From Virgisporangium aliadipatigenens (lineage in GTDB: Bacteria > Actinomycetota > Actinomycetes > Mycobacteriales > Micromonosporaceae), in contig NZ_BOPF01000036.1 in assembly GCF_016863615.1 (NCBI RefSeq), positions 1-64,000 on the forward strand: a stretch of 64,000 bases of DNA, read 5' to 3'. Position 1 is the first letter of the stretch; each line of letters opens with the position of its first letter. Position numbers and translations under genes: made by a program. The notes under the pieces are model-generated. The model ran no database searches. It had not been told where the DNA came from and saw nothing but the letters and a program-made list of their open reading frames with translations. This document shows, piece by piece, positions 33,961-42,330 of the stretch.

Positions 33961-34353
33961 ATGCGTCACCTGACCCGTGCGTTCGCCGTCGGCGCGCTCC
34001 GCCGTGGCAAGGCGGTCGAGCAGTTCCTGGGCGAAACCACCGTCCAGGGCGTTCGCGGCGTCAGGTGGGTGGCGGTCGAACCGTGGAGCGGCGGATACCG
34101 GGTGTCGCTGCACACCGTCGCGGATCCCGACGACGAACATGCCCTGGACCTGGCCAACCTGCTGTCACTGGACCCGGTCGACGAGGAGTTCGTCGGCGAG
34201 GGGCGCGAGCTGGGCCGGGCCGCCGACGCCGAGTCCGCGATCGATCTCGCCGAACGGCTCACCGACGCCGTCGGGGGCCGGTGGGTCAACGCGACGCTCG
34301 CCGGCGAGGAGTACGCCGAACTGGTGCGCGCGAGGCGTTCCGCGGCCGGCTGA
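33961..34353 (+). CDS. Small protein of unknown function (paralogue of 32504 pseudogene)
   Basis: A 130-aa acidic, soluble protein starting MRHLTRAFAVGALRRGKAVE. It has a beta-rich middle (GVRGVRWVAVEPWSGGYRVS) and a helical end (AIDLAERLTDAV). I do not recognise the family. An in-frame ATG four codons upstream (MLRP) is also conserved in the pseudogene copy and may be the real start. It is followed 14 bp later by another small gene, suggesting a two-gene unit. Its duplication at an integration site hints at an element-associated or immunity-like role, which is speculation. Confidence 0.65.
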   Translation: MRHLTRAFAVGALRRGKAVEQFLGETTVQGVRGVRWVAVEPWSGGYRVSLHTVADPDDEHALDLANLLSLDPVDEEFVGEGRELGRAADAESAIDLAERLTDAVGGRWVNATLAGEEYAELVRARRSAAG

Positions 34354-34367
34354 CGCACCATGGTCCG

Positions 34368-34691
34368 ATGGCGATCGATGTGTATGTCCGGGAGTACAGC
34401 GGTGAAAAGGTGGCGACGCTCGACTGGCGCGGAGGCGTGAACCGCCTGTGCGCGACAGCGGCCGCCGACCCGACGAGGTTCCCCCTGCTGTCCGGCGTCG
34501 ACGACCACGACGACACGTACTTCAACGCGCGCCAGTGCGTCATCCTGACGGGGGAACTCGAGTCCCTCACGAAGCTGCACACCGAACCGGAGGTGCGCGG
34601 CCCGGCGGAGGCGCTTCTGCAGCTGGTCGACCTGCTGCGCGCGGCGCCCGGGCGGCCGCACCATCGGCTGCTGGTGTTCAGCGGCGACTGA
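34368..34691 (+). CDS. Small protein of unknown function
   Basis: A 107-aa protein starting MAIDVYVREYSGEKVATLDW, with PLLSGVDDHDDTYFNARQ and a helical C-terminal half (GPAEALLQLVDLLRAAPG). It has no signal peptide or membrane helix. The ATG is 15 bp after the preceding stop, so co-transcription is likely. The acidic, compact character recalls immunity proteins, but no toxin gene is adjacent and I assign no function. Confidence 0.6.
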   Translation: MAIDVYVREYSGEKVATLDWRGGVNRLCATAAADPTRFPLLSGVDDHDDTYFNARQCVILTGELESLTKLHTEPEVRGPAEALLQLVDLLRAAPGRPHHRLLVFSGD

Positions 34692-34767
34692 CGGCCAGGT
34701 GCCCGCGGGCGGGATCTGGCAGAGTGGCGCGGATCAGCCGGCAACGTAGCGGACAGGAGAGGTCACG

Positions 34768-35352
34768 ATGACGGTCGACTTCGGACCCGCCACCGACGTG
34801 CTCAGCGGGCTCGTCAAGCAGACGACGGACGAACAGCTCGCCGCGCAGACGCCGGGCGGCATCACCGTCGCCGCGCTGCTCGACCACATCGACGGGCTCG
34901 CGGGGGCGTTCGCGGACGCGGCGACCAAGACGACGAAGGCGGACGGGGGAGTGGCGCAGGCGCCGGACGGCGCACGGCTCCGCGACGGTTGGCGGGAACG
35001 GATTCCGGCCCGGCTGGACGCGCTCGCCGAGGCGTGGCGGTCCGACACGGCGTGGAGCGGGCTGACCGTCATCGGCGGGCTGGAGATGCCGGGGGACGCC
35101 GCCGGAGCCGTCGGGCTGGACGAGGTGATCGTTCACGGGTGGGATCTGGCGGTGGCGACCGGGCAGCGCTATCCCGGCGGGGATGCCGCCCTGCAGGACG
35201 GGATCCGGGCCGCCTACGGGTGGGTCAGCGCGACCGTCGGGGACAACCCGAACGGGATTCCGGGACTGTTCGGGCCCGCGGTGAAGGTGCCCGCGGACGC
35301 GCCGCTCATCGATCGGCTGCTCGGTCTGGCGGGACGGGATCCAGGGGCGTGA
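34768..35352 (+). CDS. TIGR03086-family metal-binding protein (DinB/mycothiol-type fold)
   Basis: A 194-aa four-helix-bundle protein of the maleylpyruvate-isomerase-like group. The N-terminal domain has the metal-ligand-like His in LLDHIDGLAGAF, and a second in VIVHGWDLAVATG. Family members are mycothiol-dependent isomerases or transferases, common in actinobacteria. AGGAGAGG precedes the ATG. The 3' end overlaps the convergent AsnC regulator by 47 bp. The substrate is unknown. Confidence 0.8.
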   Translation: MTVDFGPATDVLSGLVKQTTDEQLAAQTPGGITVAALLDHIDGLAGAFADAATKTTKADGGVAQAPDGARLRDGWRERIPARLDALAEAWRSDTAWSGLTVIGGLEMPGDAAGAVGLDEVIVHGWDLAVATGQRYPGGDAALQDGIRAAYGWVSATVGDNPNGIPGLFGPAVKVPADAPLIDRLLGLAGRDPGA

Positions 35353-35773
35353 GCGGGGTCCAGGCGAGCACGTCGTCGAGGATGAGGCTGCTCTCCGGCC
35401 GCCCGTAGTCGGCCATCCGGTCCAGGAACCCTTGCAGCGCCGGCATGTCCGCCACGGCCACCATCAGCACCGTGCAGTCGGCGCCGGTCACCCGCTGCAT
35501 CTGCAGCACCTCGGGCCAGTTCGGGACGGCCGGGTCGCGCAGCACGCACGTCGGGCCGTAGCACTGCATCCGGACGAAGGCGCGGACCGGCCGTCCGGCC
35601 TTCGCCGGGTCCACGTGCGCCCGATAGCCGGTGATGATTCCGGCGTCCTGCAGGCGCCGTACCCGTTCGGCGGTCGCGGGCGCCGACAGGTTGATCCGTC
35701 GTGCCATTTCATTGAACGACAGACGCGCGTCAGCTTGCAGTTCGGCGAGTATGCGCCAGTCGACCCGATCCAC
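35306..35773 (-). CDS. Lrp/AsnC-family regulator
   Basis: A 155-aa regulator. The helix-turn-helix is at residues ~5-50 (DWRILAELQADARLSFNEMA, then LSAPATAERVRRLQDAGII), followed by an effector-binding RAM-type domain. The chosen GTG gives the family's usual N terminus; a longer in-frame ATG would start inside the divergent promoter. It is divergent from tryptophanase (81 bp gap), so it probably controls tryptophan catabolism in response to an amino acid. A TTACG/CGTAA palindrome touches its start codon, consistent with autoregulation. Confidence 0.88.
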   Translation of the reverse strand: MDRVDWRILAELQADARLSFNEMARRINLSAPATAERVRRLQDAGIITGYRAHVDPAKAGRPVRAFVRMQCYGPTCVLRDPAVPNWPEVLQMQRVTGADCTVLMVAVADMPALQGFLDRMADYGRPESSLILDDVLAWTPLTPLDPVPPDRAADR

Positions 35774-35774
35774 G

Positions 35775-35786
35775 TTACGAGCGTAA
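35775..35786. promoter_or_regulatory. Candidate AsnC operator
   Basis: The perfect inverted repeat TTACG-AG-CGTAA lies one base upstream of the AsnC GTG. A further TTACG half-site sits about 30 bp away, towards tnaA. Multiple related half-sites are typical of Lrp-type binding. The AsnC transcript may be nearly leaderless. Confidence 0.45.
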
Positions 35787-35853
35787 AGCGTGTGCCCCGA
35801 TCGCGTTACGAACATGATTCACCGCCGAACGGAAGCCGACGATCATCGTCAGC

Positions 35854-37233
35854 ATGACCGAGCCCACGTTCCGGACGATCATCGAGCCGTTCCGCATCCA
35901 CTCCGTCGAACCGCTGCGGATGAACACCCGCGCGCAACGGCACAAGGCCCTGGAAGCCGCGCGGTACAACCTGTTCAAGGTAGACGCCGACGATGTTCTG
36001 ATCGATCTGTTGACGGACTCGGGGACCGGGGCCATGAGCCGGGACCAGTGGGCGGCGTTGCAGCGCGGCGACGAGTCCTACGCGGGATCGCCGTCGTTCC
36101 GGGTCTTCAAGGATGCGGTGCAGCGGCTGTTCCCGTTCACCCACGTGATCCCCACGCACCAGGGGCGGGCGGCCGAACGCATCATTTTCAGCGTGCTCGG
36201 TGGGCCGGGCAGGGTGGTGCCGAACAACACCCACTTCGACACCACGCGCGCCAACGTCGAGTACACCGGCGCGGAGGCCGTGGACCTCGTCATCTCCGAG
36301 GGGCGAGATCCTTCGTCACGGCACCCGTTCAAGGGAAATATGGACATCGACGGCCTGGAACGGCTGCTCGAAGCCCGCGCCGACGACGTGCCCGTGATCT
36401 TTGTGACGGTGACCAACAACAGCGGCGGGGGACAGCCCGTCTCCCTGGCGAACCTCCGCGAGATCCGCCGCGTCGCCGACGCCTACGGCAAGCCCGTCTT
36501 CATCGACGCATGTCGCTTCGCCGAGAACGCCTGGTTCATCCGCACGCGCGAGGACGGCCAGCAGGACCGCGACGTGGCCGACATCGTGCGCGAGATGGCG
36601 TCGCTGGCCGACGGAATGACGATGAGCGCCAAGAAGGACCCGATGGGCAACATCGGCGGCTGGCTCGCGCTCAACGACGACGAACTCGCCGAACGCTGCC
36701 GGGACATGCTGATCCTGACCGAGGGCTTCCCCACGTACGGCGGGCTCGCCGGCCGCGATCTGGAGGCGCTCGCGCAGGGGCTCACCGAGACCGTGCAGCA
36801 CGACTATCTGACGTACCGCATCCGCTCCACCGAGTACGTGGGGAACTCGCTGCGGGAGATCGGCATTCCGGTGCTGACCCCGATCGGCGGGCACGCCGTG
36901 TACATCGACGCGCGGGCCATGCTGCCGCACATCGACCCGTTGGAGTATCCGGGGCAGGCGCTCGCCGTGGCGCTGTACGAGACCGGTGGGGTGCGGGCGT
37001 GCGAGATCGGCACGGTGATGTTCGGGCGGCAGCCGGACGGAACGGAGAAGCCCGCCGCGATGGATCTGGTGCGGCTGGCGATTCCGCGGCGGACGTACAC
37101 GCAGAGCCACATGGACTATGTGATCGAGGTCGCGCAGCACGTGTGTGACCGGGCGGCGGAGTTGCGGGGGTTCCGGATCACGGAGCAGGGGTCGGCGCTG
37201 CGGCACTTCACGGCGTCGTTCGCGCCGCTGTAG
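35854..37233 (+). CDS. tnaA: Tryptophanase (PLP-dependent L-tryptophan indole-lyase)
   Basis: A 459-aa beta-eliminating lyase: L-tryptophan to indole, pyruvate and ammonia. The PLP lysine is K261 in MSAKKDPMG; LLTDSGTGAM and PTHQGRAAE are family signatures. Two positions separate it from tyrosine phenol-lyase: Ile385 in RACEIG (Arg in phenol-lyase) and His451 in LRHFTASF (Phe in phenol-lyase); both match tryptophanase. It is divergent from an AsnC regulator, so it is likely induced by tryptophan. No transporter gene accompanies it. The main caveat is that actinobacterial members are little characterised. Confidence 0.85.
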   Translation: MTEPTFRTIIEPFRIHSVEPLRMNTRAQRHKALEAARYNLFKVDADDVLIDLLTDSGTGAMSRDQWAALQRGDESYAGSPSFRVFKDAVQRLFPFTHVIPTHQGRAAERIIFSVLGGPGRVVPNNTHFDTTRANVEYTGAEAVDLVISEGRDPSSRHPFKGNMDIDGLERLLEARADDVPVIFVTVTNNSGGGQPVSLANLREIRRVADAYGKPVFIDACRFAENAWFIRTREDGQQDRDVADIVREMASLADGMTMSAKKDPMGNIGGWLALNDDELAERCRDMLILTEGFPTYGGLAGRDLEALAQGLTETVQHDYLTYRIRSTEYVGNSLREIGIPVLTPIGGHAVYIDARAMLPHIDPLEYPGQALAVALYETGGVRACEIGTVMFGRQPDGTEKPAAMDLVRLAIPRRTYTQSHMDYVIEVAQHVCDRAAELRGFRITEQGSALRHFTASFAPL

Positions 37234-37251
37234 GAGCGCGCGGGCTTCGTC

Positions 37252-37320
37252 GATCTTGCAGTTGTGGCGCCCGGTATGCCCGATATCGCCGTGCTACGTC
37301 CGCACCACAACTTCAAGATC
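37252..37320. repeat. 69-bp palindromic element, copy 2
   Basis: Same length as copy 1 and identical over the first 23 nt (GATCTTGCAGTTGTGGCGCC and on). The right end CCACAACTTCAAGATC complements the left end with one mismatch in 16. It lies 19 bp after the tryptophanase stop and before a convergent gene, and may act as a bidirectional terminator. The middle is diverged from copy 1. Confidence 0.85.
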
Positions 37321-37366
37321 GACGGCCGCCGCCGATGTCCGGATCGAGGCACAGCGCCGCGTCGAC

Positions 37367-38179
37367 TCAACCGCGCGGGAGGCCCATCGCGTTCGGGTAG
37401 GGGATGACGCGGTGCAGCGCCTCGGCCGCCGGCGTCAGCAGCGCGACCAGCCGTTCGGTGTCGGTGCCGGCCCACGGTTGCGCCGCCAGTTCGTCCGTGA
37501 GTTCCTCCATCCGCGCGTGTGCCGCGCGGCCCGCCGCCGTCGCCCGGCCGTCGCCGTCGACCCAGCCGCGCGCCGCGAGCCGTTGCCGGGCCGCGTCCCA
37601 CTCCTCGTCCGTCCAGCCGCGGTTGCCCTGCAGTTCGCCGCGGAGGCCGTCGATCGCGTCGCGCCACACAAGCGCCTCGCAGCCGTCCACGCCGTTGGTC
37701 ACCAGTGCCGTGACGTGGCCGTCGCCGCGATGTTCGCGCAGCACCGTCGTCGCCAGCCACAGGCGCGCGTGCGGGTCCTCCGGCGCGGGGAGCGCGGCGT
37801 TCGCGGCCGCCAGTGCGCGTCCCGACGTTCGCGCCCCGGACGCCGCCGCCCACAACAGGTCCGCCGCCTCCGTCGTTGTTCCGTGGGAACGCAGTGCGCT
37901 TGCCGCGCCGGCCTCCCGGCACCGCAGCGCGTCCGCCGGGCTGATGCGGCTCCAGATGTCGGGCAGCGCGCGTTCGACCATGCGCGGCGCGAAGCCGAAG
38001 AACAGCGCGGTCACCGGGGCCGCCGTGACGGCGCCGAGCGGAGCGGCCCGCCCCGCGAAGTAACCCCGCCAGAACCCGCGCAACCCCACTTCCTCGTACG
38101 CCGCGCGCGCCTCCGGAGCGAAGTAGGTGACCGCGTGCAGCGGCTCGATCAGCGTCCACAGGTGCCGAACCGGGTTCAT
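37367..38179 (-). CDS. SCO6745-family protein
   Basis: A 270-aa actinobacterial protein of the SCO6745 type (PVRHLWTLIEPLHAVTYFAP, then GLRGFWRGYFAGRAAPLGAV), all-helical and without a catalytic motif I can identify. The ATG at MNPVRHL is preceded by AGGGTGGGG; an upstream in-frame extension looks non-coding. It is monocistronic, convergent with tnaA across the 69-bp palindrome. Function unknown. Confidence 0.78.
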   Translation of the reverse strand: MNPVRHLWTLIEPLHAVTYFAPEARAAYEEVGLRGFWRGYFAGRAAPLGAVTAAPVTALFFGFAPRMVERALPDIWSRISPADALRCREAGAASALRSHGTTTEAADLLWAAASGARTSGRALAAANAALPAPEDPHARLWLATTVLREHRGDGHVTALVTNGVDGCEALVWRDAIDGLRGELQGNRGWTDEEWDAARQRLAARGWVDGDGRATAAGRAAHARMEELTDELAAQPWAGTDTERLVALLTPAAEALHRVIPYPNAMGLPRG

Positions 38180-38494
38180 CCCCACCCTTTCGTTCACAGG
38201 TTTCGTCGATGTGACCGAGCAACCGCAACAATGCGGCACCGGTCCACAACGAGGCAACGGTCGAACTGATGCGGTGTCGCATCGATCACGCTCGGAGAAT
38301 CCCCAGCTTTTCGCAGACCGTTTCCGATGGTGCGCCCAGATCCAATTCGTTGCCCCGGAACCGTTGGCCGACAGCGGAACTTCCTCCGCGTCGCACGTCA
38401 GGTGTGGCCCGGTTAGGAAACCGCGCGCCGGTCCGTCTACTGTGGATCCCGTGGCTCAATATTGCTCGAATCGGTAGCGCGTGGTTCGAACACG
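38180..38494. other. Intergenic region without a gene
   Basis: Divergent promoter region for the SCO6745-like gene and the small gene that follows. It contains one short hairpin, GATGCG-GTGT-CGCATC (38268-38283), and moderately AT-rich stretches. No coding frame or RNA gene was convincing. Confidence 0.5.
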
Positions 38495-38509
38495 ATGCAC
38501 AGTGATGTC

Positions 38510-38710
38510 ATGAGCAGTAGCGGTGCTGGCCAGTACTACTGGTGCCTCTCCCACCACCGCGTGGAAACAGACGCCGACAAATGCCCGGCGGTCAACCGCC
38601 TTGGGCCGTACGGCTCTGCCGCGGAAGCCGAGCGCGCCTTGGAACGGGTGGAGGAGCGTAACGCGGCCTGGGACGCCGAAGACGAGCGTTGGAACGGCGA
38701 CCAGTCCTGA
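38510..38710 (+). CDS. Small conserved actinobacterial protein (CxxH-type)
   Basis: A 66-aa soluble protein: QYYWCLSHHRVET, then DKCPAVNRLGPYGSAAEAER and a charged helix to the end (NAAWDAEDERW). This pattern, with two Cys, two His and LGPY, is common in short actinobacterial proteins described as SPOR-like. The Cys/His spacing suggests a small metal or disulfide site. An in-frame ATG five codons upstream (MHSDVM) is an alternative start. Function unknown. It lies 87 bp before the giant histone-like gene. Confidence 0.7.
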   Translation: MSSSGAGQYYWCLSHHRVETDADKCPAVNRLGPYGSAAEAERALERVEERNAAWDAEDERWNGDQS

Positions 38711-38797
38711 TTTTTCAAGGCGCCGCCCCGGAACCCGGCGCCGCTCTCGTGCAGTTCCCCCAACCCTGACTCAGGTTCCGCCGGAGGAGGAAACACC

Positions 38798-41700
38798 ATG
38801 GCCGATGCGTTGGCCACCAACCGTTCGGCCGCCAAACGAGCGTCCGCGACCGGCAAGACCCCCGCTGCCGCACCGGCGGCCCGCACCCGGAAGTCCACCG
38901 CACCGAAGACGGTCGACCCGGCGGGAAGCAAGGCGAGCACGGCACCGGTGACCGGCGCGACCGCTACGGCGGCCACGTCGACCGCTGACGGCGCGAACGC
39001 GCTGTCCCGCAAGGCATCCGCGAGTAACGCTCGCGGATCGCGCACCACTCCCGCCGCGCGAGCGGCAACATCCAAGGTGGGAACGGCCGCGCCGAAGACG
39101 CGTGCGGTCGTGACGAAGGCGGTGGCGTCGGTGCCGGCACGTTCGGCGGGCACCAGAATGACCACTGTCCGGGTCGATGAGGCGCCGACGGACTCCGCCG
39201 CCGCAACCGTTTCCGCCGATTCCGCGACGGAAGCGCCGAAGCCGGCCACGCGTCGGACCCGTGCCGCTTCCACTGCCAAGCCAGCAGCCGCCAAGCCCGC
39301 CGCCGCAGAGGCCCCGAAGCCGGCTCGGCGCAGCGCCGCCAAGCCCGCCGCCGACAAACCGATCACATCGGAGAACGCCACCGGGACGACCGGCACCAAG
39401 CGGTCCACCGGCACCAGGTCCACCGCCGTGAAGTCCACGGCGGCCAAGACCGCGGCCACTACATCCACGGCGACGACGCCGACCGCCACCAAGCCCACGG
39501 CCGCCAAGCCGACCGCCACAAGGGCGACGTCTTCGAAGGCGACCGCCACGAACGCCACGGCTGCCAAGTCGACCGCCTCGAAGGCGACGTCTTCGAAGGC
39601 GACCGCCACCAACGCCACGGCTGCCAAGCCGACCGCCACCAAGGCGACGTCTTCGAAGAGGACGGCATCCACGGCGACGGCATCCACGGCGCCCGCTGCC
39701 AAGACCGTTGGGAACAGGGCCGCGGGCACCAAGACCGCTGGCACAAAGGCCGGCACCAAGACCCTTGGCGCCACGGCTGCGGCGACCAGGACTCCGGTCG
39801 GCGCGGTGGCCGCTGCCAAGTCGACCCGTGCCACGGTGTCCAGGTCGACGGCTGCGGTTCCGGCCGCGAAGTCGACCGCCGGCCGGGCCACGAAGGCCGC
39901 GAAGTCGGCGGCGGTGAAGGCCGCCGGCACGGGCCGTTCGGCGGTGTCGCGGGCGGCCAAGGCCGTCACCTCGACGGCCGCGAAGGCCACGCCCACGGCC
40001 GCCAAGCGGACCGCCAAGGCGGCGGCATCCGCGGTCGCGTCGACGGCCGCGACGGCCACCCGCGCCGCGAAGGCCGCCAAGTCGACCGCCACGCGGGCGG
40101 CCAAGGCAGCCGCCTCGACCGCCACGAAGGCCACGGCCGCCAAGTCGACCGGCACCAAGTCCACCGGCACCAAGGCGACGGGCACGCGCACGGCGGCCAC
40201 CAAGACCGCTGCCACCAAGGTGGCCGGGGCGAAGGCCACCGGCGGCCGCGCGGCCGCGGGGACGCGGTCGACCGCCGCCAAGGCCGCCGCGGCGAAGTCC
40301 ACCGGCACCAAGGCCACGGCCGCCAAGGCGACGGGCACCGGCCGCACCGCGGCGAAGTCGACGGCGGCGAAGTCCACCGGCACCGGCCGCTCGGCGGCGA
40401 AGTCGACGGCCACGAAGGCCACCGGCACCGGCCGTACCGCGGCGAAGTCCACGGCCACGAACGTGACCGGCACCGGCCGCGCGGCCACCAGGTCCGCGGC
40501 CGCGAAGGCGACCGGCGTCGGCCGTACGGCGGCGAAGTCGGCGGCTGCGAAGGCCACCGGCACCGGCCGTACGGCGGCGAAGGCGACGGCTGCGAAGGCG
40601 ACGGGCGTCGGCCGTACGGCGGCGAAGGCGACGGCCACCGGCACCGGCCGCTCGGCGGCGAAGGCCACGGCGGCCAGGTCGGCGGGCACCACGGCGACGG
40701 CCGCGAGGTCGACCGCCGCGCCCGCTTCGGCCACGAAGGCCACCGGTGCCGGGCGCGCGGCCGCCAAGGCCACGGCCGCGAAGTCGACGGGCACCAAGGC
40801 GACCGCCGCGAAGGCCGCCGCAGCGAAGTCCGCCGCCACCAAGGCCACCGCCGCGAAGACGGCGGGGCGTAAGGCCGCCGGCACCAAGGCGACGGCTGCG
40901 AAGGCGGCCGGCACCAGGACGACCGGCGCCAAGGCCGCTCCGGTGACGACCGCCAAGGCGACCCGCGGAGCGGCCAAGGCGACCGCCACGAAGGCCGCCC
41001 CGGGCCGGGCGACCAAGGCCACGGCCACGGCCACGTCCGCTCCGGCCAAGGCCGCGGCGAAGAGGACGACCGCCAAGGCCGCTCCGGCAAAGGTCGCCGC
41101 GACCAAGGCGACGACCGGACGGGGTGCCGCGAAGGCCGCGCCGGCCAAGACGACCGCGTCGAGGACCGCCACCAAGGCCACCGCCACCAAGGCCACCGGG
41201 ACCAAGTCGACGGCTGCCAGGGCGACCACCACGGCCGCCGGCCGCGCGGGCGCGACGAAGGTCGCCGGGGCGAAGGCCACCGGCGGTCGTGCGGCCGCGG
41301 GGACGCGGTCGACCGCTGCCAAGGCCGCTGCGGCGAAGACCGCCGGCACCAAGGCGACGGGCACCGGCCGCGCCGCGGCGAAGTCGACGGCCGCGAAGGC
41401 TACGGGCACGAAGGCGGTGGGCACGAAGGCCACTGCGGCCAAGGCCACGGCCACCAAGGCGACGGCGAAGTCCGCGGCTGCCAAGGCGACCGGGTCGGCC
41501 ACGACACCCGCACCCGCGAAGTCGACGGCGACCAAGGCGGCTCCGGCGAAGTCGTCGGCTGCGAAGGCGACCGCGGCCAAGGCCACCGCCGGCGAGGCGG
41601 CCCCGGCCAAGACGACCGGCACCAGGTCGACCGCTGCCAAGGCCGCCAAGTCCGCCGCCGCCAAGTCCACCCCTGCGGACGCGGCTCCGGCCACCGGGGG

Positions 41701-42301
41701 CACCACCACGACGGGTTCGGCCCCGACGGCGGCAAGCCCGGCGGGCGCCGGCACGGAGCCGACGGCGGGCACCGCGACCGGCACGGACAGCACCGACGCT
41801 ACGGCGACGGCGGCACCCGCGACCGGATCGCCGGCCGAGGCGTCCACCACGGCGGGTGCGGACAGCACCCCGGCCGCGGACACCGCAACGGCTGCGAAGC
41901 CCGCCGAGGCGGACGCCGCCAAGGGCGATGCGGCCAAGGCGGACGCCAAGGCCGGCGCCGCGAAGAAGGCCCCGGCGAAGAAGCCGGCGGCCAAGTCCAC
42001 CGGCCCGGCCGCCACGGCGGAGACCACCGGTGCCGCTGAGGCACAGGGGGCCGACGCCAAGGAAGCCGACGCGGCCCCGGCGGGCCCCATCCTCGCGCAG
42101 GGCGCCGATGACGCGCCGGCGGAGACGCCGGTGGCGGAGGTGCTCGACGAGACCACCCCGACCAACGGCAACGGGCGTTCGGGGGATGGCGAGGGTGGGC
42201 TGTCCGCCGAGGCGCTGGCCCCGGCGAGCACGCCGGATCCGGTCGAGGGCGGTCACTCGGTCAACGGGCGTGAGCCCGCCGGTTCGGGGCCGCTGCCGTA
42301 G
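38798..42301 (+). CDS. Giant Lys/Ala/Thr-rich histone H1-like protein
   Basis: A 1167-aa, very basic, low-complexity protein dominated by AAK, KAT and KST tripeptide patterns, as in bacterial H1/Hc1-like nucleoid proteins but several times longer than usual. The N-terminal ~70 residues are less repetitive. Residues ~230-290 have three 20-residue repeats, ~510-615 have seven 15-residue repeats (KATGTGRTAAKSTAA), and a KVAGAKATGGRAAAGT segment occurs twice. The last ~150 residues turn acidic (ADAKEADAAPAGP). GGAGGAGG precedes the ATG, which confirms this strand. Likely binds and compacts DNA nonspecifically; a structural or RNA-binding role is possible. Confidence 0.85.
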   Translation: MADALATNRSAAKRASATGKTPAAAPAARTRKSTAPKTVDPAGSKASTAPVTGATATAATSTADGANALSRKASASNARGSRTTPAARAATSKVGTAAPKTRAVVTKAVASVPARSAGTRMTTVRVDEAPTDSAAATVSADSATEAPKPATRRTRAASTAKPAAAKPAAAEAPKPARRSAAKPAADKPITSENATGTTGTKRSTGTRSTAVKSTAAKTAATTSTATTPTATKPTAAKPTATRATSSKATATNATAAKSTASKATSSKATATNATAAKPTATKATSSKRTASTATASTAPAAKTVGNRAAGTKTAGTKAGTKTLGATAAATRTPVGAVAAAKSTRATVSRSTAAVPAAKSTAGRATKAAKSAAVKAAGTGRSAVSRAAKAVTSTAAKATPTAAKRTAKAAASAVASTAATATRAAKAAKSTATRAAKAAASTATKATAAKSTGTKSTGTKATGTRTAATKTAATKVAGAKATGGRAAAGTRSTAAKAAAAKSTGTKATAAKATGTGRTAAKSTAAKSTGTGRSAAKSTATKATGTGRTAAKSTATNVTGTGRAATRSAAAKATGVGRTAAKSAAAKATGTGRTAAKATAAKATGVGRTAAKATATGTGRSAAKATAARSAGTTATAARSTAAPASATKATGAGRAAAKATAAKSTGTKATAAKAAAAKSAATKATAAKTAGRKAAGTKATAAKAAGTRTTGAKAAPVTTAKATRGAAKATATKAAPGRATKATATATSAPAKAAAKRTTAKAAPAKVAATKATTGRGAAKAAPAKTTASRTATKATATKATGTKSTAARATTTAAGRAGATKVAGAKATGGRAAAGTRSTAAKAAAAKTAGTKATGTGRAAAKSTAAKATGTKAVGTKATAAKATATKATAKSAAAKATGSATTPAPAKSTATKAAPAKSSAAKATAAKATAGEAAPAKTTGTRSTAAKAAKSAAAKSTPADAAPATGGTTTTGSAPTAASPAGAGTEPTAGTATGTDSTDATATAAPATGSPAEASTTAGADSTPAADTATAAKPAEADAAKGDAAKADAKAGAAKKAPAKKPAAKSTGPAATAETTGAAEAQGADAKEADAAPAGPILAQGADDAPAETPVAEVLDETTPTNGNGRSGDGEGGLSAEALAPASTPDPVEGGHSVNGREPAGSGPLP
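39481..39660. repeat. Three tandem 60-bp units in the histone-like gene
   Basis: Three consecutive 60-bp copies, each containing GCGACGTCTTCGAAGGC-type sequence (GACGTCTTCGAAG is shared by all), encode 20-residue repeats with the ATSSK core. Identity is high at DNA level, implying recent copy-number change. Confidence 0.8.
40325..40639. repeat. Seven tandem 45-bp units in the histone-like gene
   Basis: Seven head-to-tail units encode 15-residue repeats of the form KATGTGRTAAKSTAA with variation at a few positions (T/V, T/S, K/T). Multiples of three keep the frame. The unit is a plausible DNA-binding module, with one Arg and two or three Lys per turn of sequence. Confidence 0.8.
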
Positions 42302-42330
42302 CACTTTGCACGACGGGGTATGACTTGCCC

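Noticed and set aside
38536-42231. A 1231-codon open frame on the minus strand opposite the histone-like gene
   Set aside because: It is antisense to repetitive Lys/Ala codons and reads as Ala/Val/Pro low complexity. The plus strand has a good ribosome-binding site, an ATG and normal H1-like composition.
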